From NCBI RefSeq assembly GCF_016862395.1, contig NZ_BOMW01000055.1, positions 1 to 38,327 on the forward strand: a stretch of 38,327 nucleotides of DNA, in the 5' to 3' direction. A program made the translations under genes and the position numbers. Below, in pieces: positions 7,721-14,537 of the stretch (within the stretch, counting starts at the first letter, position 1; each line of letters begins with the position of its first letter). This DNA is from Actinoplanes siamensis. Its GTDB lineage: Bacteria; Actinomycetota; Actinomycetes; Mycobacteriales; Micromonosporaceae. The notes beneath the pieces are model-generated. The model searched no databases. It saw only the letters and a list, made by a program, of their open reading frames with translations, and was not told where the DNA came from.

Positions 7721-8512
7721 GTGAGCGTCGTCGCCCCACCCCGCCCCGCGCGGTCCCGTTGGATCTTCGCGCTCCGTGAGCTCGGCCTGGTCGCGGTCCT
7801 GTTCCTGATCTACAAGATCGGCCGGGTGGCGGCGACCGGGCACGTCGGCGAGGCGTTCGACAACGCGAACAAGGTGTGGAACCTGGAACGCTGGATGCGT
7901 CTGCCGGGCGAGCTGAGCGTCCAGCACCGGCTGCTGTCCTGGCACGCTCTGATCGAGGTGGCGAACAGCTATTACGCGTACGTGCACTTCCCGGCCACCG
8001 TGATCTGCCTGATCTGGCTGTACGTCTTCCGTCCGGCGCACTACCGCTGGACGCGCAATGTGCTCGCGCTGCTCACCGGGACCGCGCTGCTCGTGCACTT
8101 CGGTTTTCCACTGGCCCCGCCGCGGATGCTGACCGGCACCGGCATGCTCGACCTGGGCCGGCTGTACGGCCCGGCGGTGTACGGCCCGCCGCAGAGCGAC
8201 CAGCTGTCCAACCAGTACGCCGCGATGCCGTCCCTGCACGTCGGGTGGGCCGTGGTGATCGCGGTGGCGCTGATCGCCGCGACGTCGTCGCGCTGGCGCG
8301 CCCTGTGGCTGCTGCACCCGGTGATCACGCTGTACGTGGTGGTCGCCACCGGCAACCACTACTGGCTGGACGCGATCGCGGCGCTGGGCCTGCTCGCCGT
8401 CGCGTACGTGCTGGTGCGCCCGCAGTACCCGTCGGCGGCGACGCCCGAGGCGGTGCCGGTGACGGTGCCACGCCCGCGCGCCCCGGTGGAGCAGCCCGCG
8501 CTCCGCGGCTAG
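7721..8512 (+). CDS. PAP2-superfamily membrane protein (Aur1/Ipt1-like)
   Basis: A 263-residue polytopic membrane protein of the phosphatidic-acid-phosphatase type 2 superfamily, with about six helices. The active-site motifs are present: AMPSLHVGWA (PSLH, second phosphatase motif) and ATGNHYWLDAIAA (HxxxD-like third motif). The APPRM block before them is typical of the inositolphosphotransferase-like actinobacterial subgroup, whose members act on lipid phosphates or transfer phospho-head groups. The GTG at 7721 is preceded by GAGGAG with suitable spacing. A C-terminal Pro/Ala-rich tail (about 25 residues) is probably cytoplasmic. The gene stands alone; the 223 bp before it hold no gene or clear promoter that I can defend. 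Confidence 0.88.
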   Translation: MSVVAPPRPARSRWIFALRELGLVAVLFLIYKIGRVAATGHVGEAFDNANKVWNLERWMRLPGELSVQHRLLSWHALIEVANSYYAYVHFPATVICLIWLYVFRPAHYRWTRNVLALLTGTALLVHFGFPLAPPRMLTGTGMLDLGRLYGPAVYGPPQSDQLSNQYAAMPSLHVGWAVVIAVALIAATSSRWRALWLLHPVITLYVVVATGNHYWLDAIAALGLLAVAYVLVRPQYPSAATPEAVPVTVPRPRAPVEQPALRG

Positions 8513-8531
8513 GAGCCCTCTCCGCAGGCGC

Positions 8532-8690
8532 CCGGCCCGAGCCGATTCCGGCCCGGGGCCTGCCTTGCGCAGATTTCGTCGCGCGCCTGTGCCGCGCGGA
8601 TTTCGCCACGCTCCTGCCTCGTGCGGATCTCGCCTCGGGCACTGCCCCGCGCCGATTTCGCTCGGCGCCTGCCCCGCGCGCGTCCGGCTG
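8532..8690. repeat. Degenerate 27-bp tandem repeat between convergent genes
   Basis: Copies begin with CCTG (or a one-base variant) at 8559, 8586, 8613, 8641 and 8668, a spacing of 27-28 bp. The core is CCTGCCnCGCGCGGATTTCGC, and a weaker copy is visible before 8559. Because 27 is a multiple of three, open frames through it show 9-residue repeats, but none has a credible start or family. Confidence 0.75.
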
Positions 8691-8702
8691 ACCGCGGGAT
8701 TC

Positions 8703-9206
8703 CTAATCCCACCAGTTCAGCGGGTTGCCGTCGGGGTCGTAGACGTTGCCGTACTCCCAGTGGTGCCCGCGCGGCCCGGTCCAGCCGTCGATCGCCGCCT
8801 CCACCGCGTCGAACCCGGCCGCGGCCGGCACCGTGATGACGATGAAGCGACGGTCCGGCGGCAGCTCGACGATCCCGCCCAGCTCGTCGAACGCGTCCCG
8901 CAGCGGCGTCAGGTCCTCCGGCCGCGGCGCCGACTCGGGAACCACCAGCAGGCAGATGTTGCCACCGCGCCGGACCACCTCGAACGCGCCGCCGGCCCGG
9001 ACCCGGATCTGGTCCCCGGCGGCGATGCCCTCCACGAACGCCGGGGTGCCGAGCACCAGGTGCAGGTCCGGCTCGACGATCCTGGTCAGCACCGTCTCGT
9101 AGACGAGCTGCCCGCCCGCTCCCAGCCCGGCCAGCAGCCGGACATGCGCGTCCTCCGCCACTTCCTCAACCGTCACGCCGGGCATTCTGGGGCATTCCAC
9201 CCGCAC
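8703..9206 (-). CDS. DUF4265 domain protein
   Basis: A 167-residue soluble protein whose core (AHVRLLAG...YETVLTRIVEPDLHLVLGTPAFVEGIAAGDQIRV, GGNICLLVV, a C-terminal FIVITVPAAAGFDAVEAAIDGW and HHWEYGNVYDP) matches the general layout of DUF4265 proteins, short beta-rich proteins of unknown function common in actinobacteria. I therefore call the family, not a function. The GTG at 9206 gives the longest form; an ATG at 9185 with GGTGGA upstream (MPGVTVEEVAEDAHV) is a credible alternative. It is convergent with the PAP2 gene, and a 27-bp repeat array lies between them. Confidence 0.78.
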   Translation of the reverse strand: MRVECPRMPGVTVEEVAEDAHVRLLAGLGAGGQLVYETVLTRIVEPDLHLVLGTPAFVEGIAAGDQIRVRAGGAFEVVRRGGNICLLVVPESAPRPEDLTPLRDAFDELGGIVELPPDRRFIVITVPAAAGFDAVEAAIDGWTGPRGHHWEYGNVYDPDGNPLNWWD

Positions 9207-9283
9207 TCACTCGCTCAACCCGCCGCAGTCTCGCACATCGTTGCCGTCCCGCGATCTTTGCCCACCCCTCGTACGCTGGGCCG

Positions 9284-9907
9284 GTGATTCTGGACTGGCC
9301 GGACTGTGCGAACGCCCGCGATCTGGGTGGCATCCCGACCGAGGACGGCCGCCGGATCCGCCCGGGCGCGCTGATCCGCTCGGACAGCCACGGCCGCCTG
9401 ACCCCGGAGGCGATCCGCGCCATCCGCTCGCTGGGCATCGCCCGGATCCTGGACCTGCGCGGACCACGCGAGTGCGCCGCGGATCCCAGCCCGTTCGCCG
9501 GCGACCCGTTCTACCGCCAGGTGCCACTGCTGGACGATCCGCTGGGTTACGACCCGCCCGAGGACTCCTACGCCCCCATGCTCGACCACAACACCACCCG
9601 GATAGCCAACGCCGTCCACGAGATCGCGGCCGCTCCACCCGGCGCCCTGGTGATCCACTGCCACAGCGGTCGCGACCGCACCGGCACCCTGACCGCCCTG
9701 CTGCTCGCAGTCGCCGGAGTGGCCCCGGAGGAGATCGCCGGCGACTTCGCACGAACCCCCGGCACCTCCACGACCGCGATGCTCAACACCCTGACCCACG
9801 CGAGGAACCGCTACGGCGGCGTACGCGCCTACCTGACACACTGCGGAGTCCCCACCGCCGACCTCGAATCGGTCCGCCTGCGCCTCACCGTCCCTTCCCA
9901 CCCCTGA
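9284..9907 (+). CDS. Tyrosine/dual-specificity protein phosphatase (Y_phosphatase3 type)
   Basis: A 207-residue cytosolic cysteine phosphatase of the PtpB/Y_phosphatase3 family. The N-terminal block CANARDLGGIPTEDGRRIRPGALIRSD is diagnostic, followed by IARILDLRGPRE. The catalytic P-loop CxxxxxR is in VIHCHSGRDRTGTLTALLL (Cys about 126). The lid region FARTPGTSTTAMLNTL precedes a C-terminal helix (GVRAYLTHCGV). Members remove phosphate from phosphotyrosine, phosphoserine/threonine or phosphoinositides; the substrate here is unknown. The GTG start is the first codon that gives the full N-terminal block. It is divergent from the DUF4265 gene with only 77 bp between the starts. Confidence 0.92.
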   Translation: MILDWPDCANARDLGGIPTEDGRRIRPGALIRSDSHGRLTPEAIRAIRSLGIARILDLRGPRECAADPSPFAGDPFYRQVPLLDDPLGYDPPEDSYAPMLDHNTTRIANAVHEIAAAPPGALVIHCHSGRDRTGTLTALLLAVAGVAPEEIAGDFARTPGTSTTAMLNTLTHARNRYGGVRAYLTHCGVPTADLESVRLRLTVPSHP

Positions 9908-9928
9908 CCAGTTCCCGGTGGGGGCGCT

Positions 9929-10003
9929 CAGTTCGTGGGGGCGCTCAGTTCGTGGGGGCGCTGAGTTCGTGGCGGCGCTGAGTTCGTGGCGGCGCTGAGT
10001 TCG
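9929..10003. repeat. 17-bp tandem repeat array
   Basis: Four full copies and a partial of (C/G)AGTTCGTGG(G/C)GGCGCT run without gaps (9929, 9946, 9963, 9980, partial 9997), and a degenerate copy precedes them from about 9909. The array lies just downstream of the phosphatase gene. Copies drift in pairs (GGGGG then GCGG), indicating stepwise duplication. Confidence 0.85.
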
Positions 10004-10075
10004 CCCAGTCGGCCGGCCCGCCCGGCGCGCGGCCTCACCCCCGCCCGACCGGCAGGCACCACCGAACTGGGGCTC

Positions 10076-10235
10076 GGCACGCGACTGGCCCGGGGATCGC
10101 GCGGCCTCGGCACGCGTGCGGCCCGGGATCGCGCGGCCCCGGCACGCGACTGGCCCGGGATCGCGGGGCCTCGGCACGCGCGCGGCCCGTGGGTCGCGGG
10201 GCCCCGGCCTGTGCCCGGCCCGGTACCGCGACCCC
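10076..10235. repeat. About 32-bp degenerate tandem repeat array
   Basis: Four to five copies of a unit beginning GGCACGCGACTGGCCCGGGA and ending CGCGCGGCC(T/C)C, spaced 32-33 bp, fill most of the gap up to the 3' end of the gntR gene. The later copies are more diverged. The whole 353-bp gap 9908-10260 between two convergent genes holds only this array and the 17-bp one; I see no gene in it. Confidence 0.75.
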
Positions 10236-10260
10236 GGGATCGAGGCCGGTTCGGCGCCGC

Positions 10261-10989
10261 TCAGCCGCCGGGGCGGCTCCATTGGACCGATTGACCGCTG
10301 GCTGCCCGCTCCGTCCGGATCTCCATCGCCGAGCCGAGCATGGTGGCCCGGTCCACCACCAGCACGGACCGGTCCAGCGCATACGTCACCCGCTCGGAGA
10401 GCAGCACCGGCTCACCCGCCGGTCGCCGCAGCAGACCGGCCACCGGCTCCTCCAACAGGCCGGGCCGCACCACCTCGGACGCCCGGTGCACCAGGTGCCC
10501 CTGCTCGAGCAGCGCCGCGTACAGCGACGTGTCGCTCAGGTCCCGGGACACCAGGCTCGTCCCGCGCACCCAGGACAGCTGGTGCACCGCGGGCCGCCCG
10601 GCGACCAGCCGCACCCGTTCCAGGCGCAGTGCGGGCCCGTCGCCGATCAGCGCGGCGGCCCACTCCGGCGGCGTCGCGGCCACCTGGTCAAGGATCTCCG
10701 TGGTCACGGTCTGGCCTTGGGCCCGCAGGTCGTCGGCGAACCCGTGCAGGGACGCGAGCTGGTACTTCGCGCGCGGGAACACGAACGTGCCGCGTCCCGG
10801 CTCCTGCGACAGCAGCCCCTCGTCCTCCAGCTGCTTGAGGGCCTGCCGCAGCGTTGCCAGGGTCACCCCGTACCGCGTGCTGAGCTCCTTCTGCGGGGGC
10901 AGCGCGGCCCCTGGCGGCCACTCGCCGTCCTTGATCTTCGTAATCAGGTCATCGGCGATCACCTGATACTTCGGTGTGCGCGCGGGCAT
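10261..10989 (-). CDS. GntR-family (HutC subfamily) transcriptional regulator
   Basis: A 242-residue regulator. The N-terminal winged helix is KYQVIADDLITKIKDGEWPPGAALPPQKELSTRYGVTLATLRQALKQLEDEGLLSQEPGRGTFV, a textbook GntR domain, followed by a UTRA ligand-binding domain (AALIGDGPALRLERVRLVAGRPAVHQLSWV, SLYAALLEQG, PAGEPVLLSERVTYALD). The ATG at 10989 has AGGAG seven bases upstream and lies inside the end of trpA, a 41-bp overlap, so it is translationally linked to trpBA. UTRA domains bind small effectors, so it most likely autoregulates the trpBA operon in response to a metabolite (inference). A candidate operator is the palindrome at 12985-13038. Confidence 0.93.
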   Translation of the reverse strand: MPARTPKYQVIADDLITKIKDGEWPPGAALPPQKELSTRYGVTLATLRQALKQLEDEGLLSQEPGRGTFVFPRAKYQLASLHGFADDLRAQGQTVTTEILDQVAATPPEWAAALIGDGPALRLERVRLVAGRPAVHQLSWVRGTSLVSRDLSDTSLYAALLEQGHLVHRASEVVRPGLLEEPVAGLLRRPAGEPVLLSERVTYALDRSVLVVDRATMLGSAMEIRTERAASGQSVQWSRPGG

Positions 10990-11758
10990 CGGGCATCTCC
11001 TGGTCGACCTGGTCGAGTGCGGCGCGGAACGCGGCGACCTCGACTCGCAGGTCATCGGGTGACGCACCGTCCAGCACCCTACGCATCAGGGCCGCGCCGA
11101 CCACCACCCCGTCCCCGGACCGGGCCGCCGTGGCGGCCTGCTCGGGTGTCGAGATGCCGAAACCGATCAGCACCGGCAGATCGGTCACCGCCTTGATCCG
11201 CTCGGCGAGCGGCGCCGCTGTGGTGGCCAGCGCGTCGCGCTCGCCTGTGGTGTCCATGATGCTCACCGCGTACACAAAATTCTTGCTTCTCCTTCCGATC
11301 TCGGCCAGCCGATCGGGTGGCGTGACCGGCGCGGCCAGCAGGACCAGATCGATGCCGGCCGCCGTGGCGGACGCTTGCAGGTGACCGGCCTCGTCGACCG
11401 GAACGTCCGGCACGATCAGCCCGGAGATCCCCGCCGCGGCGAGCCGCCGGCAGAACGCCTCCGGCCCGCCACCGGGCCGGGCGTCGCCGTGGAAGACGAG
11501 GTTGGCATACGTCATCGCGATCAGTGGGACCCGGATGTGTTCCCGGGCCGCGGTCAGGTCGTCCAGGATCGAGGTGACCGTGACACCCCGGCGCAGCGCC
11601 TGGTCGGAGGCGCGCTGAATGGTCGCGCCGTCGAGCATGGGATCGGAGAACGGCAGGCCGATCTCCACCGCGTCGGCGCCGGCCGCCTGGAACGCCAGCA
11701 GATAGTCGATCCAGTCCGGAGTGATGCCGGCGGTCAGATAGGGATTGAGCCGCTTCAC
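10949..11758 (-). CDS. trpA: Tryptophan synthase alpha subunit (TrpA)
   Basis: Cleaves indole-3-glycerol phosphate to indole and glyceraldehyde-3-phosphate and passes indole to TrpB. The 269-residue TIM barrel has the catalytic glutamate in DAVEIGLPFSDP and the catalytic aspartate in MLDGATIQRAS, then PLIAMTYANLVFHGD, GLIVPDVPVDE, FVYAVSIMDTTGER and the phosphate loop VLIGFGISTP / GVVVGAALMRR. It overlaps trpB (ATGA), and its last 41 bp overlap the gntR gene; the tail MPDARAHTEVSGDRR is therefore in dual-coding DNA. An AT-rich run of rare codons, including consecutive AGG-AGA, lies near 11276-11300, unlike its surroundings. The gene pair lacks trpE, D and C neighbours, so it may be a second, specialised copy. 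Confidence 0.94.
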   Translation of the reverse strand: MKRLNPYLTAGITPDWIDYLLAFQAAGADAVEIGLPFSDPMLDGATIQRASDQALRRGVTVTSILDDLTAAREHIRVPLIAMTYANLVFHGDARPGGGPEAFCRRLAAAGISGLIVPDVPVDEAGHLQASATAAGIDLVLLAAPVTPPDRLAEIGRRSKNFVYAVSIMDTTGERDALATTAAPLAERIKAVTDLPVLIGFGISTPEQAATAARSGDGVVVGAALMRRVLDGASPDDLRVEVAAFRAALDQVDQEMPDARAHTEVSGDRR

Positions 11759-12954
11759 CGGACCTCACCCGCCAGCGTCGCCATGTCCTTGTCGCCGCGC
11801 CCGGAGAGGGTGAGCAGCACCGCCGAGCCGGTCGGCAGGTCGGGTGTGCCGGCCGCGCGCAGCACCCAGGCAACCGCGTGCGCCGACTCCAGCGCGCAGA
11901 TGATGCCCTCGGCGCGGGCGAGCCGCCGCACCGCGTCGAGCACCTCGTCGTCGGTGACCGTGCGGTATTCCGCGCGACCGGTGGCGCCCAGATGGGCGTG
12001 CTCCGGGCCGACTCCGGGATAGTCCAGGCCGGCCGCTATCGACTCGGCCTCCAGCACCTGGCCGTGGGCGTCCTGCAGCACCATCGACCGGTAACCGTGC
12101 ACGACGCCGGGCATCCCGTCGGTCATCGCGGCGCCGCCGGCCGCCTCGACCCCGATCAGCCGGGCCGGCGTGTCGACGAAGCCGGCGAACGTGCCGGCCG
12201 CGTTCGAGCCGCCGCCGACGCAGGCCACCACCACGTCGGGCACCGCCGGCGCCTGCGCCCGGGCCTCCTCGCCGATCACCCGCTGCAGCTCGCGGACCAG
12301 CCATGGATAGGGATGCGGACCGCCGACCGAGCCGAGACAGAAGTGCGCCTCGTCGACAGCCGCGACCCAGGCCCGCATCGCCTCGTTGGTGGCGTCCTTC
12401 AGCGTGCGGCTGCCGCTGGTCACCGGGATCACCTCGGCGCCGAGCAGCTCCATCCGGAAGACGTTGTGCCGCTGGCGGGCGATGTCACGCTCGCCCATGT
12501 AGACGGTGGCCCGCAGGCCGAACAGCGCTGCCGCGGTGGCGGTGGCGACGCCGTGCTGGCCGGCGCCGGTCTCGGCGATCAGCCGGCTCTTGCCCATCCG
12601 CCGGGCCAGCAGCGCCTGGCCGAGCACATTGTTGATCTTGTGAGAGCCGGTGTGCGCCAGGTCCTCCCGCTTGAGCAGCAGGGTCACGCCGAGCTGGGCG
12701 GAGAGGTTGTGCGCCGGGGTGAGGGCGGTGGGGCGCCCCGCGTATTGCGACCGGAGCCGGCTGAGCTGCTCGTGGAAGGCCGGATCGGCCCACGCCTCCC
12801 GGAACGCCGTCTCCAGGGCGGCGCAGGCCGGGATCAGGGACTCGGGCACATAGCGCCCGCCGAACTCGCCGAACCGGCCGGTGGGGGCCGGCGCGCTCAT
12901 CGTCGTCATCGCCGCCTCGGTCATCGCCGCTCCAGTCATCGCCGCTCCAGTCAT
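11755..12954 (-). CDS. trpB: Tryptophan synthase beta subunit (TrpB)
   Basis: PLP-dependent condensation of indole with serine to L-tryptophan. The product has up to 399 residues: RFGEFGGRYVPESLIPA start block, KREDLAHTGSHKINN with the PLP lysine (K106 from the first ATG), AETGAGQHGVATA, ACVGGGSNAAGTF phosphate-binding loop, the COMM domain region (GSRTLKDATNEAMRAW) and LTLSGRGDKDM. This is the standard TrpB1 type that pairs with TrpA. The true start is uncertain: in-frame ATGs at 12954, 12939, 12924 and 12909 each follow a GGAGCGGCG or GAGGCGGCG, because the 5' end is a 15-bp tandem repeat; ATG 12900 begins the family-like part (MSAPAPTGRFGEFGG). The stop overlaps the trpA start. Confidence 0.95.
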   Translation of the reverse strand: MTGAAMTGAAMTEAAMTTMSAPAPTGRFGEFGGRYVPESLIPACAALETAFREAWADPAFHEQLSRLRSQYAGRPTALTPAHNLSAQLGVTLLLKREDLAHTGSHKINNVLGQALLARRMGKSRLIAETGAGQHGVATATAAALFGLRATVYMGERDIARQRHNVFRMELLGAEVIPVTSGSRTLKDATNEAMRAWVAAVDEAHFCLGSVGGPHPYPWLVRELQRVIGEEARAQAPAVPDVVVACVGGGSNAAGTFAGFVDTPARLIGVEAAGGAAMTDGMPGVVHGYRSMVLQDAHGQVLEAESIAAGLDYPGVGPEHAHLGATGRAEYRTVTDDEVLDAVRRLARAEGIICALESAHAVAWVLRAAGTPDLPTGSAVLLTLSGRGDKDMATLAGEVR

Positions 12955-12966
12955 CGCCGCTCCAGT
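12907..12966. repeat. 15-bp tandem repeat carrying SD plus ATG of trpB
   Basis: Four head-to-tail copies: three identical CATCGCCGCTCCAGT (12922-12966) and one diverged CATCGCCGCCTCGGT (12907-12921). On the coding strand each unit reads ACTGGAGCGGCGATG, i.e. a GGAG Shine-Dalgarno five bases before an ATG, and all are in the trpB frame (N-terminal MTGAA repeats). Confidence 0.92.
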
Positions 12967-12984
12967 CTCACGGTTGCTCCAAAC

Positions 12985-13038
12985 GTTATAGAACTCTGCC
13001 GCCCAAGCATGCCATGCTGGGCGGCAGAGTTCTATAAC
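12985..13038. promoter_or_regulatory. Long palindrome upstream of trpB (operator or attenuator)
   Basis: A perfect 20-bp inverted repeat (arms 12985-13004 and 13019-13038, outer sequence GTTATAGAAC...GTTCTATAAC) encloses AGCATG-C-CATGCT with one extra A. The outer ends are AT-rich, in contrast to the neighbourhood, and TATAGA-like sequence could be a -10 box for trpB. It lies 30 bp before the first trpB start and 25 bp after the stop of the preceding gene. It could be a GntR operator, an attenuator hairpin or a terminator. The T5 run beside it (13040-13044) would suit termination of rightward, not leftward, transcription. Confidence 0.6.
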
Positions 13039-13063
13039 TATTTTTGAAGCGATCCGGAGGAGG

Positions 13064-14239
13064 TCAGGCGACCTTGTACAGCGCCTCCGGGGTCACCAGC
13101 CCGGCCAGCACCCGGCCGTCATCGGTGATCAGCACGCTGAACAGCGATCCGCTGAGCAGCCTGCCCTTGCCCCACGAGCCGCTGACCTCGGGCAGCACGC
13201 CCATCAGCGCCTGGGCGGTCTTCGCCTCCTCACCAGTGCCCTTGCCGGCGTCGCTCAGCTCTTTGGAGAAGTCGCCCGACGGCAACTTGGCGGAGAGGAT
13301 CGACGTCCAGCCCTTGCCGATCACCTTCGGCTCGCCCGCCGCCGCGGCGCCGCCCTTCTTCGGCGGCACGGCCGGCGAGTGCGAGCCGCCCTTCTTGACC
13401 GAGTCGGCGGACGGCGTGCCGGCCTCCTCGATCTTCGCGCCCGGCGGCGGGTTGAAGGTGAACTGCTCCGCGTCCGGCATGTCGAAGCTGATCGCGTCGA
13501 AGGCGACCCGGATGGCCGGCTTCACCGCGTTCTTGGCGTACACCTCGACCCGCAGCGGGATGTGCTGCTCGGCGTCGATCGCCAGCCGCACCTGCCCGAC
13601 CAGGGACTCGGTGTCCTTCGGGCTCAGCACCAGCTCGTATGCGTCCCGCCCGGCCACCTGCGCCGCACCCGTGGTCTCCACCTTGGTGGTCGGGTCGATC
13701 GCGGCGAGAGCCGCGTCCGCCGCCTGCTGCGGCGTCGACGGCACCGCGCTGGGCAGCGAGTGCCGCGGCGCGGGGCCCGTGCCGGTCCGCAGCTTCAGGT
13801 GCGTGCCCGTGTTGTCCGAGCTGCTCCACTGCCACACGTCCGACCCGTTGCGGATCACGTCGGTCTCACCCTGGGTCCCCTGCAGGGCGAGCCGCACCTT
13901 GTCCTCACCCGCGTACCACACGCGGGCGGTGTTGCTTCCGGAGATCAGGCTGGTCAGGCCTCCGCTGCCGCCGGCCGCGCCGCCGAGGCTGCTCGCCAGG
14001 CCGGCGATGCCGGGCAGGCCGAGGTCGGCGCTCTGCACCACGGTGCCGGAGAGACCGGCCGGGTCGGCACTCTGCAGATCCACCAGCAACTGGGCCGCGC
14101 TGCGGTCCGGCAGCGACGGGTCAGCGCTGGCCACGATCGTGCCGGCCGCCGCGCCGCCCCCGATGACGACGACCGCGGTGGCCCCCGGTACCAGCCAGCG
14201 CAGTGCCGGCCTGGATTTCCACACGGACACGATGTCCAC
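13064..14239 (-). CDS. Secreted LolA/RseB-like (MucB-type) protein
   Basis: A 391-residue exported protein of the actinobacterial outer-membrane-lipoprotein-carrier/sigma-E-regulator-like family. A basic N-terminus and a hydrophobic helix (LRWLVPGATAVVVIGGGAAAGTIVASA) form a signal anchor without a lipobox. The beta-rich domain follows: TARVWYAGEDKVRLALQGTQGETDVIRNGSDVWQWSSSDNTGTHLKL, with ARDAYEL-type and VRLAIDAEQHIPLRVEVYAK strands and FTFNPPPGAKIEE. A Lys/Pro/Gly linker leads to a C-terminal domain (GKGWTSILSAKLPSG). RseB-like domains bind lipids or misfolded envelope components, so a role in envelope stress sensing beside the divergent two-component pair is plausible. Function not proven by sequence. 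Confidence 0.82.
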   Translation of the reverse strand: MDIVSVWKSRPALRWLVPGATAVVVIGGGAAAGTIVASADPSLPDRSAAQLLVDLQSADPAGLSGTVVQSADLGLPGIAGLASSLGGAAGGSGGLTSLISGSNTARVWYAGEDKVRLALQGTQGETDVIRNGSDVWQWSSSDNTGTHLKLRTGTGPAPRHSLPSAVPSTPQQAADAALAAIDPTTKVETTGAAQVAGRDAYELVLSPKDTESLVGQVRLAIDAEQHIPLRVEVYAKNAVKPAIRVAFDAISFDMPDAEQFTFNPPPGAKIEEAGTPSADSVKKGGSHSPAVPPKKGGAAAAGEPKVIGKGWTSILSAKLPSGDFSKELSDAGKGTGEEAKTAQALMGVLPEVSGSWGKGRLLSGSLFSVLITDDGRVLAGLVTPEALYKVA

Positions 14240-14479
14240 CTCCCGTTGGTATGCAGCAATCGTGCTTCGGCGCCGCTGTGATGAGGCTGAGAAAGACCCG
14301 TAGGGGAAGACCCGCCCGATCTGCGGGGCGATGACCGGTCCGGCATCCGGGAGAAAGGCGGCGACCAGGAGAACACGTCAAGAAAGAAGAGCTTGACGGT
14401 GGGCGCGGCGGCTTATCCGGCGCGAAGGCTGTGGCGCAGCCGGGAGCACACCATGGGGGAGGTACGGGACGGTCAGCGG

Positions 14480-14497
14480 CTGAGAGGTTACTGAGAG
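14480..14497. promoter_or_regulatory. CTGAGAG direct repeat, likely response-regulator box
   Basis: CTGAGAG at 14480-14486 and again at 14491-14497, spaced 11 bp (one helical turn), about 40 bp before the response-regulator GTG. Another CTGAGA is at 14287-14292 near the start of the divergent secreted-protein gene. OmpR-type regulators bind such direct repeats; autoregulation is inferred. The rest of the 298-bp gap 14240-14537 shows no gene. Confidence 0.45.
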
Positions 14498-14537
14498 CCG
14501 GTATCGAGGATCAACGACGGCATGCCAAGGTGAGGAT

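Noticed and set aside
8559..8690. 27-bp repeats considered as a CRISPR array
   Set aside because: Units are contiguous and degenerate with no spacers between them; no cas genes are nearby.
8509..8712. A 67-codon leftward frame with 9-residue repeats
   Set aside because: It is simply the translation of the 27-bp repeat array; no SD and it overlaps the end of the DUF4265 gene.
11273..11305. CTTCCGATCT inside trpA, matching the end of a common sequencing adapter
   Set aside because: Only ten bases match, the trpA frame is intact and the encoded KNFVYAVS block fits the family, so contamination is unlikely.
12985..13044. Palindrome before trpB taken as a plain intrinsic terminator of the preceding gene
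   Set aside because: The T5 run lies on the side that suits rightward transcription, while both flanking genes are leftward; kept as operator or attenuator candidate instead.
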